NCBI GenBank assembly: GCA_945859605.1
Contig: OX243821.1
Location: forward strand, 16,163,899 to 16,227,898
DNA length: 64,000 nucleotides
Source: Lumbricus rubellus
Taxonomy: Eukaryota; Annelida; Clitellata; Crassiclitellata; Lumbricidae
Reading direction: 5' to 3'
The position numbers and the translations under genes were made by a program. The notes beneath the pieces are model-generated. The model was not told the origin of the DNA. It did not search any database and worked only from the letters and a program-made list of their open reading frames with translations. Shown one piece after another: positions 1-11,659 of the stretch (within the stretch, counting starts at the first letter, position 1; every line of letters starts with the position of its first letter).

Positions 1-375
1 AGCATAATGTACCGGTTTAGGTCTGGGTTATTTGGATGCCACATGCCTGGTTCGATGAAGTTGACATTCTCCCGAAGAAGAAAGTTTATCTTGCTGTGTG
101 CGACGGCGCTCAGTCTTGTTGCAGTGTCCAGCTTTGACGATTAGGCTACATCTCGCTCGAATATCCGGAAGTAATTCTTGTCTTTTTGTCATTTTATAAA
201 CACTGCATAAAATTACATAAATTAAAAATATGGCGACCGGAAATTAGCGCAATATTGACTTCACACGTTGAGTTATTGAGTAGGGATAATATTGCAGTTT
301 AAAAATCACCAGAAAACATGACACTATAATAGAAAAAATTTAACGAGGCGGTCTCACTTTTTATGCGCCACCCTG
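1..375 (-). mobile_element. decayed Tc1/mariner-superfamily transposon 3' part
   Basis: Read on the minus strand, 130-1 resembles the DDE-transposase region with the motif QQD-x-APSH followed by W-x-P-N-N-PDLN, split over two frames and containing a stop, so it is dead. The other end, near 340-375, has a stretch (tcactttttatgcgccaccctgta) typical of terminal inverted repeats of this superfamily. The rest of the element lies outside the window. The family is inferred from motif style only. Confidence 0.55.
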
Positions 376-1690
376 TATATTACAGAGAATTAACTGCATT
401 CAATTTAAACTTCAAATTAACAACTTAATGAAATCATTGTATTAAAGGCTATATAAAATTATAATAGGCTATTGTAGGTTGTACCTGCATTTTTTATTAC
501 TTCAATTACGTCAATTCGTGTATACAGCATTTTTTCTCATGAAACCTTAGGAGAGTTCAGAGGACCGTGACTGCTCTGTTCATGCCGTTCGGCCGGGACT
601 TACTGCAATGCGTTTCCTTCGAAGAGGCGGCGCTATATAAATTCGCCGTTGATAATTACTAATAACACTGCGCTCAATTATTGTGATACTATAAATAAGA
701 AAACTGTACAGAACAAGACTATGAAAGACTGTGTCAACCCACAAGCATAACTTTAGTCTAATAAATTATAATTTGCTCATGCAATGATTTACTTGTGTAA
801 TGTATATTGTAACGGCTGATCTGATTAAACGTGGCATATTATGCAAAAGCATGATATTCTGAAATATTTTGTTTCTGATAGGCCTATATTGTTTCTGTTA
901 TCCCTCGTCAATGCCGAGTAGAATTAGAATAAACGTGAGCGTTGTCTTGTTGCAGTTTAACGACACTGCCATAATTATCAAAGATGATCAGAATCGCCCT
1001 CCCTCTTTATTATGACTTGGGACTGGCACTGACAGAGTACAACCAGTGGAGGAGTTTAACCGTTCGCGTGAATCGTCCGGCTTCAATTGATGTGACGCGT
1101 TCAGGCCGCGCCCACCCAGTAAGCGTGGCATTCACAATGACTGCCTAGGCCTATTAAGAGACCTCAGAAGAAGTCAAATTCATACACAATAGCGGCGGAT
1201 CATTATACTTTACCGCTTGGCCAAAATCTCAAAGCCGGTTTATTTGCTAAGATGTCAAAATACAAATCCACAGTAAAATCCACGCTGTCAGTTTGTCTGG
1301 TCCTATGAAAACTTTCAATAAACTTACAGGCTAGCCTACTTGGCATTTTGGCATCTGATGTCAAAATGCCAAGTGCTGTTGTACTGTAATTGTACTGTTG
1401 CAGTGAGGCGCCACGGTTAAAGGCATGTCATTGAGGAAAGCAGCGGTGAACAGGTAAATATGCCAGATGCCAATTAGCTAATTGGAATTGTGCGCGTAAG
1501 TCGCTGAAGTTTATCAATGACTCCAACGGTATGTCTACATGTAAGTAGCCTATTTCGGTATGCTATGTCGGTATGCTATGTCGGCGGATTATAAATGGAT
1601 CTGTCGATTGTTGACCAGATCCAGTTCGTTTTAAGTTAGACTGAGGAAAGGCTGTGATTTGAAGAAACAGTTTGCGAATAGTTCTATTTT
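376..1690. other. intergenic, no gene seen
   Basis: There is no convincing coding frame. About 955-1060 shares an interspersed repeat with the reverse strand of about 11160-11265: both contain a gtttaacgacactgcca start and a cttgggactggcact core. This marks an unnamed dispersed element. Confidence 0.4.
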
Positions 1691-2095
1691 AACATACTTC
1701 ATTTTATGTTTTTACTTAGAATTGAACGAGGAATAGTACAATAGGCCTACGCTACGATAGCGAACGTTACGTTAAATAAGTTCATAGACAATAATAGGGT
1801 TAGGCTACAGTCGTATAATTTAACTTACTTAATTTTACTTAATTACTTAGAATAGACTGGAAAATTACTACAATACCTGAGGATAAGAAAACGTTACGTT
1901 AAACAACTTCATAGACATCAGGTTACACGCGATCATCGAACAATTGAGAAAACTAGAACTACTTAATTTTATTTAATTACTTAGAATAGACTGAAAAATA
2001 GTACAATACGCCAGCATAAGGAAAGGTTACGTTAAATAAGTTCATAGACATCAGGTTACACACGCTCAACTACCGATTGAGAACCTAGAACAGGA
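1690..2095 (+). repeat. three ~130 bp imperfect direct repeats upstream of the forkhead-like gene
   Basis: The block gttacgttaaataagttcat and its variants recur at about 1766, 1893 and 2025, a spacing of about 127 and 132 bp. Each is preceded by a cttaattacttagaatagac-like segment and followed by a catagaca(tcaggttacac) segment. The array ends just before the start codon at 2105, so it forms the 5' UTR or proximal promoter. A regulatory role is inference. Confidence 0.75.
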
Positions 2096-2104
2096 CCGTT
2101 GAGA

Positions 2105-3340
2105 ATGAAGACGGCTTTGAAAACGAAAAACGCCAAGCCTTCCACAGAAAGAGCAAGACCGAAGCGAGCGAAAAAAGCTACAACAACGACGTCAAGAATG
2201 AAAAGACCTCAGCATTCAGAATGGAAGAACTTGGTTATGAACGCCTTGAAATCACGACCAGCAACTGGAATGATGCTGAAAGAAATCTACGACTACGTTG
2301 AAAAGAATTCGTCTGCAACGACCACATGTCCTAAGACTTCATGGAAGGCGAACGTCCGGTTCCTCCTTTCCTACAACAGCTTCTTCGTACGCAGTCCAGT
2401 CAGGAAAGGGTTTTGGATCTTCGACGAAGCGCTGCACAGAAATCAAGCGGAAGAGAAGAGGCGCAAAGCATTGGATAGAGCGAGGACGAAAGAAGAAAAG
2501 AGAAAACCAACGAATTCTTCTAACAGTCTCACTGACTCCAATGGAAGTGCTATGCAGCCAAAACAAATACAACAGTATCCAGCGCTTGCTTCCGCCGTGG
2601 ACATCGCAAAGCCGGTCTTCAAGTCAGGTAACACATCTCCTTTTGGAATTTATGCAGCGCAATCTCAAGAAACAACAACTCCTCGCAACTCATGGTCTTA
2701 TTTCGACCAAGGTAACCTTCCCACTTCATGGTCTTCGTCGTATGTCTCAAGATATCCTCATTGCTCCTATCCTGTTCCTCCTTCAACTCCTGCTTCAGCT
2801 CAGAGCTACTTCAATTCATTTGGTGGAGCCGCTTCACAGCCAGAAACCTCGACAAATCGACACAGCTATCCATGCTTCTCGGAACGGACCTTCCACAACA
2901 ATTTTCCGTCTCACTCAACACTCACGGACTGCTCCAACACAGTTCCTAATCGCATCGTCGTATCATCCACAGCGTACACTAACCTCACTCGAAACACAGC
3001 CTCATGTCCATACGAGGATCTGCAGTCCACGGACCAAGCGAACTACCGCTACAACTTCCCCTCCTGCGAATATGCTCAACGTCCTATCAACAATTTCAAC
3101 TCAGTTCCGTCCAACATCTCGCAATCGTCAAACTTCATCTCGAATTCGAACGGAAACTACGCTCAATCGTCACTGAACTTTGGAATGCTGCAACAGGAAA
3201 ATTCGTACAACATCTACAAGAGCAAACTTCAAGATACGACGAATTGTCAGTGGAATCTACAATCCGTGAGTAACCTCGATTTCATTCCTTATGGCAGTTC
3301 TTATTCGACGAACACTTATTTTGATTATGCTCAACGATGA
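2105..3340 (+). CDS. divergent forkhead-like winged-helix protein, single exon
   Basis: This is a 411 aa reading frame from the first ATG (2105) to TGA (3338-3340), with no intron apparent. Residues ~1-35 are Lys/Arg-rich and look like a nuclear-localisation tail. Residues ~36-110 resemble a forkhead winged helix: a first helix around EWKNLVMNAL, a second around LKEIYDYV, then SWKANVRFLLSYN as the recognition-helix region and a wing with RKGFWIFDE. The usual recognition helix reads W-Q-N-S-x-R-H-N-L-S; here the Asn and His positions are Ala and Phe while Arg, Leu-Ser and Asn are kept, so DNA preference may differ. Residues ~111-135 are again strongly basic. Residues 140-411 are rich in Ser, Asn, Tyr, Gln and Pro with no domain seen, as in disordered activation regions. 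It is probably a DNA-binding transcription regulator; a linker-histone-like winged helix is a weaker alternative. I do not assign a Fox class. Confidence 0.7.
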   Translation: MKTALKTKNAKPSTERARPKRAKKATTTTSRMKRPQHSEWKNLVMNALKSRPATGMMLKEIYDYVEKNSSATTTCPKTSWKANVRFLLSYNSFFVRSPVRKGFWIFDEALHRNQAEEKRRKALDRARTKEEKRKPTNSSNSLTDSNGSAMQPKQIQQYPALASAVDIAKPVFKSGNTSPFGIYAAQSQETTTPRNSWSYFDQGNLPTSWSSSYVSRYPHCSYPVPPSTPASAQSYFNSFGGAASQPETSTNRHSYPCFSERTFHNNFPSHSTLTDCSNTVPNRIVVSSTAYTNLTRNTASCPYEDLQSTDQANYRYNFPSCEYAQRPINNFNSVPSNISQSSNFISNSNGNYAQSSLNFGMLQQENSYNIYKSKLQDTTNCQWNLQSVSNLDFIPYGSSYSTNTYFDYAQR

Positions 3341-3619
3341 TGAGGGACTACAGTCTCACAGAAACATTCATAATCTACGAACCATATCGATCTACATGCT
3401 TTGTGAATATGTACAGAATATTTCAACGTCCACCAGTACTACCCTTTCAGTCGCCTCATTCAACGCAACTCTCGCAAGATACAGTCTTCATCCAGAGTGC
3501 CAGGCAATTTCACAGACTACCAATGACTGTGTTGGCGACAACGAGACGGCTTAATACAACGGGCTTCGATGAAAGTAACTGTTTTGAAAATGATTTAATG
3601 CTATGTTATTGGTGAAACT

Positions 3620-6600
3620 GAATGCGATGAGACTGTGTTAATGAGATGCTATTGATGTGACTGACTGTTGTAAGACTGGTGCTATTGATGCATCTGAATG
3701 GGTTGAGACTGTGTTTAGGAGATGTTATTGCTGTGTCTGATTGTTGTGAGACTGTGTTAAGGAGATGCTATTGCTGTGGCTGACTGTTGTTAGACTGTGT
3801 TAAGGAGATTGCTAATGTTGTGGCTGATTGTTGTGAGACTGATGCTATTGATGCAGCTGAATATTGTGAGATTGAGTTAAGGAGATGTTATTGCTGTGAC
3901 TGAATGTTGTGAGACTGATGCTTTTGATGCAGCCAAATGTGGTGAGACTGTGTTAATGAGATGTTATTGCTGTTGCTGACTGTGGTGAGATTGGTGTTAT
4001 TGATGCTATTGATACAGCTGAATGGGTTGAAACTGTGTTAAGGAGATGCTATTGCTGTGGCTGAATGTTGTAAGACTGATGATATTGATGCTGTTGATGC
4101 TATTGATACAGCTGAATGGGTTGAGGCTGATGTTACGAACATGATATTGCTGTGGCTGACTATTGAGAGACTGATGCTATTGATGCAGATGAATAGGTCG
4201 AGACTTTGTTAAGAATATGCTATTGCTGTTGCTGAATGTGGTGAGGCTTATGCTATTGATGAGGCTGAATGGGTCGAGACTGAGTTAAGGAGATGTTATT
4301 GATGCAGCTGAATGGGTTGAGACTTTGTTAAGAAGATGCTATTGCTGTTGCTGACTGTTGTGAGACTGGTGCTATTGAAGCTATTGATGCAGCTGGATGT
4401 GGTGAGATGGAGTTAAGAGGATTCTATTGCTGTTGCTGGCTGTTGTGAGACTTAAGCTATTGATGCAGCTGATTGTGATTAGACTGGTGCTACCGCAATC
4501 AGCTGCATGCATAGCATCAGTATTACAACAGTCAGCCACTGCAATTGCATTTTCTTAACATGGTCTCACCGCATTCAGCTTCTTCAGTAACAAAAGTCTC
4601 AATATAGTCAGCCGCAGTAGAAAACCTTCTCAACTCAGTCCCAACGCATTCAACAATGACATCAGTTACACAGCAGCCAGCTACAACAATAGCATCTCCT
4701 TAACACAGTACCACGCTTTCAGCTGCTTCGAGACTGGTCTTTAAAAGCAACTGAATGTGTTGAGACTGAGTTATGAAGATGTTATTGCTGTTGCTGACTA
4801 TTTTGACACCATTGATGTAGCTGAATGTGGTGAGATTGAGTTAAGAGCATGATATTGCTGTGGCTGACTATTTTGACACCATTGATGTAGCTGAATGTGG
4901 TGAGATTGAGTTAAGAGCATGATATTGCTGTGGCTGACTATTTTGACACCATTTATGTAGCTGAATGTGGTGAGTATGACTTAAGAAGATGCTTTTGATA
5001 TTGTGTGACTATTGTCAGAATGATTTTTTGATGCAGCTGAATGCGATGAGACTGAGTCTTGAAGATGTTTTTGCAGTAGCTGACTATTGTGGGAATGATG
5101 TCATTGATGCAACTGAATGTGATGAGAATGTGTTAAGAAGATGTTATTGTTGCAGCTGAATGGGTTGAGACTGTGTTAAGAAGATGCTATTGGTGTGGCT
5201 GATTGTTGTGAGACAGATGCTATTGATGCAGCTGAATGGGTTGAGACTAATAAGATGCTATTGCTGTGACTGACTATTGTGAGACTGATGTTATTGCTGT
5301 TGCCGACTGATGTGAGTCTGGTTCTATTGATGCAGCTGAACGCGTTGAGACTGAGTTAATAGGATGCTATTGCTGTTGCTGGCTGTTGTGAGACTTAAGC
5401 TATTGATGCAGCTGAATTGTGTTGAGACTGGTGCAAACGCAATCAGCTGCATGCATAGCATCAGTATTACAACAGTCAGCCACTGCAATTGCATTTTCTT
5501 AACATGGTCTCACCGCATTCAGCTCAATATAGTCAGACGCAGTAGAAAATCTTCTCAACTCAGTCTCAACGCATTCAACAATGATATCAGTCACACAGCA
5601 GTCAGCTACAACATTAGCATCTCCTTAACACAGTATCACTGCTTTCAGCTGCATCGAGACTGGTCTTTAAAAAGCAGCTGAATGTGTTGAGATTGAGTTA
5701 AGAGCATGCTATTGCTGCGGCTGACTTTTGTGAGACTGATGCTATTGATGCAGCTGAATGTGTTGAGATTGAGTTAAGAGCATGCTATTGCTGCGGCTGA
5801 CTTTTGTGAGACTGATGCTATTGATGCAGCTGAATGTGTTGAGATTGAGTTAAGAGCATGCTATTGCTGCGGCTGACTATAGTGGGGCTGATGCTATTGA
5901 TGCAGCTGAATGTTGTGAGACTGAGTTAAGGAGATGTTATTACTGTGGCTGACTATTGTGTGACTGATGCTATTGACGCAGCTGAATGTGATGAGACTCT
6001 GTTAATGAGCTGTTATTGATGTGGCTGACTATTTTGAGACTGTCCTAAGAAGATGCTAGTGCTGCAGCCATAGTTATTGAAAAGGTTTTTCTTTTCTTTT
6101 ACTCCTCAAAAACGTCGCTTTTTCGTTTTTTATTTCTCGCATCGCCTTATTTGGTTTTTATTTTGTATGTAACTTTATTTATTTATTTACTGTCTTATAA
6201 TATTATTGTTTACCTTAATTTTATACTTTTCTGATATTTTTTACATTTTCAGCCTACTCTCAAGGATTCAGCTAACTGATGTCATTATTTAATTGTTTAG
6301 CGTGATCATTTAAGAGATGACAAGGCGCCCTTGTAACGGCATGGCTGTGTTACTGCGCCATATAAATCGTCGCAGTTATTATTATTATTATTATGATGAT
6401 GTTAAACAACTAAATAGCGAGATCAGGCCAACATGTAGTACGTTCCTATAAGAAATTAAATTTATGAGAGATATTATGATTTAAACTTCCTAGACCTATT
6501 ATAAGAAGCAAAATTTTAAGTAGCCTACATCTATATAATTTAATTAGTACACATCCATAGCCTTTGCATCAGATTGGATTTTGATAGTTTTAATATGTCG

Positions 6601-7080
6601 ATCAGCATGAATTTATGTGGCCTTATGTTCACAATTTAAATTTGAAAAGATTTAAATGTCTTTAGTTTTTCTCAATTTCTTATTAAAACAGTTTTACGAA
6701 AAAATAACTGTTGTAGATTAATGTCAATTAGGCTGTAATGAATTGTAATCTACTAATAACATTGTGCTACTTGGCGATAACGATAAGAAAAATTACTTTT
6801 CGTTCCCGTTTTTTGTCGTTTTCTTGCGTTTTTATTTGTTCGAATAAAACGGCGTTTTTCCTTTTATTATTCCGTGTCCATAGTAAGTGTTTTTTTCATC
6901 TATGACGGTAGTTCACTTTTGTGAGACCGGTATAAATGATGCAGCTGAATGCGTTGAAAGTGTTTTACTAAGATGTTATTGCTATGGCTGAGCTGACTGT
7001 TGTGAGAATTGATGATATTGATGCAGCTGAATGTGGTGAGATTGTGTTAAGAAGATGTTATTGCTGATACAGAATATTGT
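3620..7080. repeat. degenerate satellite, ~70-76 bp unit, with inverted blocks
   Basis: Units combine gctattgctgtggctgact, gttgtgagactgatg and ttgatgcagctgaatg with a gagttaaggagatg spacer. The clearest copies are 4800-4990 (70 bp period) and 5690-5890 (76 bp period). Two blocks, about 4485-4745 and 5425-5675, are in the opposite orientation and closely resemble each other. The array is interrupted by another element at 6069-6904 and resumes beyond it to about 7080, with very weak copies to 7660. Long open frames across it are by-products of the repeat. Confidence 0.8.
6069..6904. mobile_element. interspersed repeat with CATAG.../...CATCTATG ends inserted in the satellite
   Basis: The element starts with catagttattg and ends with catctatg. 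It carries T-rich blocks with the signature cgaataaaacggcgttttt. Related copies lie at 40453-40901 (with an 8 bp target duplication) and at about 18540-18668. Satellite sequence is present on both sides, so this is an insertion. The short terminal inverted repeat suggests a non-autonomous DNA transposon. Confidence 0.5.
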
Positions 7081-7084
7081 GAAA

Positions 7085-7690
7085 CTGAATTAATGCGATG
7101 TTTGGTGTTACGGGAAAGGATGTAATTCTGAAGCTCAATAATGGTGAGAATGGCTTAAGACGATGTTTTTGGCGTAGCAGAATGTTGGGACTGCATAATT
7201 CAATGTTATTTGCTTTGTTGACTTTTTTAATACTGTCTCGTTTGTTTAACTGACTCTGTGAAACTGACTTGAGCATGGTTTTTGATTTTGTTTACTACTG
7301 TGTTATAGATTTTAACTGTATCGTTAACTTTGCTGACTTGTGTGATAGGCCTACTGACTTGATGCAATGTTATTGATTTACTGTTTTTTGTGGCTGTTAT
7401 ATAATTGACTATGTACGACTTTGTTAAATCGTAATAAGTGAGTTTCACGGCATTCAAGTACACGAATATCTTGTACTGAGTCATTTTTAAAGCATTCAGC
7501 TGCAATCATTGCGCTGTGTTAAGTCATTAAAAAGTTTGCTTCTCCGGTAATGTTGCAGCAAAGACTTTTAAAATGACTTAGTATGGCACATTTGGTGTAG
7601 CTGAATGTCTTGATAGTGACTCAGTAGATTATGATGTTCGTGTTGCTGAATGTAATGAAATTGACTTTGCACGATATAATAAGTTTAGCC
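7085..7690. other. no gene recognised
   Basis: AT-rich sequence with faint traces of the satellite (gtagctgaatgt, tgctgaatg). Open frames are short and AT-biased. Confidence 0.4.
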
Positions 7691-7849
7691 TACTGTTTTT
7701 AAACTACATGTATTATTTGCACGGTGACACTGGTGCTGCGACGGGTTTGCGGACTGTTCATCAAGATTCGAGCGTAGACATAGATACATACATGTACTTA
7801 CATGCATATCTACATACATACAAATATACATGCATGAACGCATGTATGC

Positions 7850-7972
7850 TTGAATGTATGTGTGTGTGTATGTATGTATGCATGTATGTATGCATGCATG
7901 TATGTATGTATGTATGTATGTATGTATGTGTATATGCATGTATGTATGTATGTATGTTTGTATGTATGTATG

Positions 7973-8003
<31 letters not shown>

Positions 8004-8030
8004 GTATGTATGTATGACATTATATGTATG
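7850..8030. repeat. (TATG)n microsatellite
   Basis: A nearly pure tetranucleotide array with occasional C and T variants. It is directly followed by a SINE whose 3' tail contains gtatgtgcacttg. Confidence 0.95.
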
Positions 8031-8147
8031 TATGTATGTATGTGCGAATGCATGTATTTGTGTATTTTGCTTATTTATAGCATTTTCTATTTTGCCTCTT
8101 CAAGCTCACTACTCAGAGGCGCTCCCAGGTACAGCGCGGACATTGCT

Positions 8148-8360
8148 TGTTTGTATGTGCACTTGTTATGGCGCCCCTTCAAGCTTATACTCAGAGGCGC
8201 TCCCAAATGCAGAGCGGACACTGCATCGGAGTTTCCAGCCGAAGCGCTGAACAATTGTGAGTGAAGGACTTGCCCAAGGTCCTTACGTGGCGAGGTGGAT
8301 TCGAATCTGAAACCCTCCGGTCCCCAGGCACCGAACCCACCATTAAACCACCGTACCCCA
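8148..8360 (-). mobile_element. tRNA-derived SINE
   Basis: Read on the minus strand, it has an RNA polymerase III B-box-like gattcgaatccacctc segment, then a ccttgggcaagtccttcac core, a cggacactgcatcgg-type core and a cttgaaggggcgc tail. The head is degraded. A second tail-only piece is at 8505-8535 after another (TATG)n array (8363-8440). Confidence 0.75.
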
Positions 8361-8362
8361 CA

Positions 8363-8440
8363 TGTTTGTATGTATGTATGTATGTATGTATGTATGTATG
8401 TATGTATGTATGTATGTATGTATGTATGTATGCATGTGTG
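8363..8440. repeat. (TATG)n microsatellite
   Basis: A pure tetranucleotide array abutting the tRNA end of the neighbouring SINE, followed at 8505-8535 by a SINE tail fragment. Confidence 0.95.
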
Positions 8441-8599
8441 TATGTTTGTATATACATGTATGTATGCATGTATGTGTGTGCATGTGTGTATGTGTTTGTT
8501 TGTATGTGCACTTGTTATAGCGCCCCTTCAAGCTTTGTGTATGTATGTTTGTTTGTTTGCGTGCATGTTTGCATTTGTGCGCATGTGCGCACGTTCAAC

Positions 8600-9050
8600 T
8601 CTTGACGAAAACTCTGTTACATCAATAGACCTCTGATGAACAGTTCTTTGATGAATCGTCCTTTGATGAACAGTCCAAGAACAGTGTCGACGATTGTGAT
8701 TTTTGTCTTTTGTACGGAATTGTTTTAATTTTAATTCATTTGATGCTAACTTTGTATTATGATAGTGGAACTGTTAGAAACCTGTTTTCTAAGTTTATGT
8801 CTTGAAAAACAAGAGATTTTCGGGGTTACGGTGTGAGGTCTTTTCTTGGTGGCGGCCATGAAACATTTCTCAACATGTCCGCAAAAATCTCTTGAGAGCT
8901 GAGTGCACATTTGACACGTGCTTGGGTTGAAGTTTTGAATTTAATTTTGTTGCTAAAAATTAAAATTATTACTGTTACCCCAGATACCTTGGCCTACTGC
9001 TGAGAGTTCCATTTGTAGCAAACTGTGTTAATGTATTGAATTTGACGTAT
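8600..9050. other. no gene recognised
   Basis: AT-rich unique-looking sequence with no supported coding frame. Confidence 0.4.
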
Positions 9051-9100
9051 TGTGCATGGTGCATTTGTTTGTAGCCTATGTATGTATGCATTTTTTTTGC

Positions 9101-9270
9101 GTGTGCACTTGTTATTCAAGCTCTCTCTACTCAGAGTCGCTCCCGAATGCAGAGCGGACACTGCATCGGAGTTTCACGCCGAAGCGTTGAGCAATTGTGA
9201 TGGAAGGACTTTCCCAAGGTCCTTCCGGCTCCAATGCAACGACGGCACCACTACACCACCGCGCTCCACA
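9101..9270 (-). mobile_element. tRNA-derived SINE, partly deleted
   Basis: Same family as 42846-43058. The tail (gtgcacttgttattcaagctctc) and core are present, but the B-box segment is deleted between the ccttccggctcc and caacgac blocks. Confidence 0.75.
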
Positions 9271-9499
9271 CATTTTGTTCTATTCCTCTCAGTTTTAATT
9301 CTAAGACTACAATATGTGTTAGTTTGGAATGTGATATTTTAGCTGCTTAATGACTGTTGCTCATAGTTTTATATCGAACAGATACACTCGTTTAGTTTTA
9401 AAAATGTTATTTAAAAATGGTGTGTCTTCACAAATGTTCTCATTTTTAAATGTAAAAATGTAATACCTTACCTTAGACATTAGTCCGTCTGCGTGCTGA

Positions 9500-9830
9500 G
9501 TGCACACTGGGCGATAGGCCTACAGGTCTTTCATCCTTCTCTGTTTTGAGCAGCTCTGACAGCCTCTTCCCATGTCAGTCCTCCGTCCATGAGGTCTTTT
9601 GTGATCGTGTCCTTCCAGTTCTTTGTTGGTCTTCCCCTCTTCCTTTTCCACCCGCTCGGCGTCCAGTCCACTGCCTGCCTCGGGATTCTGTCCTCGTCCA
9701 TGCGGTGTAAATGTCCCAGCCAGCGTAGTCGTGTCCTCTTTATCACCTCTTCGATTTTCTCCATTCCCGTTCTTTCCCGTATTTCCTGATCTCCTCGTTT
9801 CTTATCTTAGCTCTCCACATGACTCCCAAT
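9500..9830 (-). pseudogene. LINE reverse-transcriptase C-terminal fragment
   Basis: Minus-strand frame 9764-9531 encodes a 77-residue tail with RLRWLGHLHRMDEDRIPRQA and a KRGRPTKNW block, a signature of the C-terminal end of many non-LTR retrotransposon ORF2 proteins. The start and most of the protein are missing, so it is a 5'-truncated copy. Confidence 0.75.
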
Positions 9831-10640
9831 GTAATACACTAATTCTAAAAATGTTGTTAAAAATGGTGTGTCATCATGGATGTTCTCATTTTTAAATGTA
9901 AACATGTAATACACTAATATTCTAAAAATGTTGTTAGAAATGGTGTATCTTCGTGGATGCTCTGGCTTTTTTATATGTAAAAATGTAACGTAGACCTACT
10001 AGTTCTAAAAGACAGTTATGTTTTCGTTGTATATTGATTGTTATTGCATAATATTATGTACAATAAAGTAGCTTTAAAAGTGATTTGCTTACGTCATTCT
10101 CTTGCAATTTAAAAGTCAACAGAGTTAACATGAGTAGTCTAATGTTCTGACACCGTATTTTGCTGCTCGACCAAAATTCTGATAGATGTTTTGTTTATCT
10201 GTATGCCAGTTAACTAAAGAAGATTTCAAGTCTTAGCAAGACTGGTGAATAAGCAACTTCAAATGCCACGTTAGAGTTGTCTGTTCTTTGCGAGACCGAT
10301 GAAACCGTAAAGACAATATGAGCCTATATGAGTCTGAGTGGCCTTGTAGAACACTTTTTAGTATCGACTAACCTTGTCGTCAGTGGTTGAAAGGTCCTGC
10401 CATCGTACTATTATTATAAGCCATGTTCTGTCTATTATAATACTTCACTGCACGAGTTTTCATTGTCTGGTTTAGCCAATGCCGTCTTCTCTGGGATCTG
10501 GCGTTATTAATGTCCCAGGCCTATAATGTAGGCCAGCGTAGGCTAATTTGGACCCGTGACTGCTATGTAAGCGAACGTAATACTACATGTATAATTATGT
10601 AAGCCCAGAGTAGTAGTCCTATAATTGTCTATGTAGGCTA
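9830..10640. other. no gene recognised
   Basis: Contains three short similar segments (aaatgttgttaaaaatggtgtgtc types at about 9400, 9845 and 9930), a local direct repeat. No supported coding frame. Confidence 0.4.
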
Positions 10641-10643
10641 GGC

Positions 10644-11013
10644 CAGCGGTTCTCAACCGGGGGTCCGCGGACCCTGGGGGTCCGCGGCGACGTGCTTGGG
10701 GGTCCGCGAGCAAGTCCTGAAAATTATATATTTCTTAGTTAAAAACGTAGAAATAGTCAAACAGATATAATTTTGATCAATTTTTCGATATTTCCTCTTT
10801 TCAATGGCGACATGAAACTAATAATACGCTGATTATAGACAAATTCATCTGTTTTAGATGGCTCAGTTTGTTTCAGTCTCTAGATAATATATAGGATAAT
10901 AGAGTCACACAGTCGCGAAAATGCGCCAAAGGCGCAAAATTTTTCTGGGGGTCCGTGACCGTGGCCCAAAATGTAAAAGGGGTCCGTGAGTCTGAAAAGG
11001 TTGAGAACCGCTG
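10644..11013. mobile_element. hAT-type MITE, 8 bp TSD ggctaggc
   Basis: A 370 bp element with terminal inverted repeats cagcggttctcaacc / ggttgagaaccgctg. It is flanked by perfect 8 bp direct repeats ggctaggc at 10636-10643 and 11014-11021. It has no coding capacity. Confidence 0.92.
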
Positions 11014-11453
11014 GGCTAGGCCAATATAGACTTTGATATATATAGGCCTACCTGTGTCGTTCTAGTATGCAAGTGCTGTTATATGACAAAAAAATTATCG
11101 AGGGCAACGACCTCTGTTGTCATAAGCCCTCGTCAAATCTGGATTTATTAATTCTTCAAGGTCCATCCGCAACTGGTTGCACTCTGCAAGTGCCAGTCCC
11201 AAGCCTGGATAAAAAAGGAGGAGGGCGACACTAATCATCTTTGAAATGGCAGTGTCGTTAAACAGTAAAAAGAGAGTCTATCATGGTCTGTTTGGGTCCA
11301 TGCAGGCAAAAATAGTCCCACATAAGCGTAGTCCAATGTCAGTGTATGTGTAAATCAGCAAGTTTGTGTCTGCATGGCAGTCGCTTATGCCTTATTGCTT
11401 AGTATACGCCCAATGGTTATTTAAATTTCAGGTAATCGTCGCCTACACTACAT

Positions 11454-11646
11454 CAGGGCAATTTTAAAGGAATTTTTAGAACTGCACAACCCCTTCTTTC
11501 CTTTCCCTTTTTCCATGGTAAATTACTTCCAATCGAAGGACAATGACCTTTTTGCTAGTTTTAACTATAGGCTACAGAAGTACTTTTACAACTGCACAAA
11601 TCCATTTAGAGCATTTTGTGTACAACAGCACGCTAAAAAAGCCCTG
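11454..11646. mobile_element. hAT-type MITE (cagggc...gccctg family)
   Basis: Reverse-oriented copy of the element at 18915-19121. The termini are cagggcaattttaaagg and aaaaaagccctg, and the flanks cactacat / tactacat match 7 of 8. Confidence 0.8.
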
Positions 11647-11659
11647 TACTACATTCTCG

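Noticed and set aside
2298..3176. Second long frame overlapping the forkhead-like gene
   Set aside because: It is a shadow frame without recognisable motifs; the winged-helix frame explains the region.
7685..8636. Long open frames of alternating Tyr/Ile/His/Thr or Met/Tyr/Val/Cys
   Set aside because: They are translations of (TATG)n/(CATA)n arrays, open in several frames on both strands. The same applies to 13762-14208 and 44124-44625.
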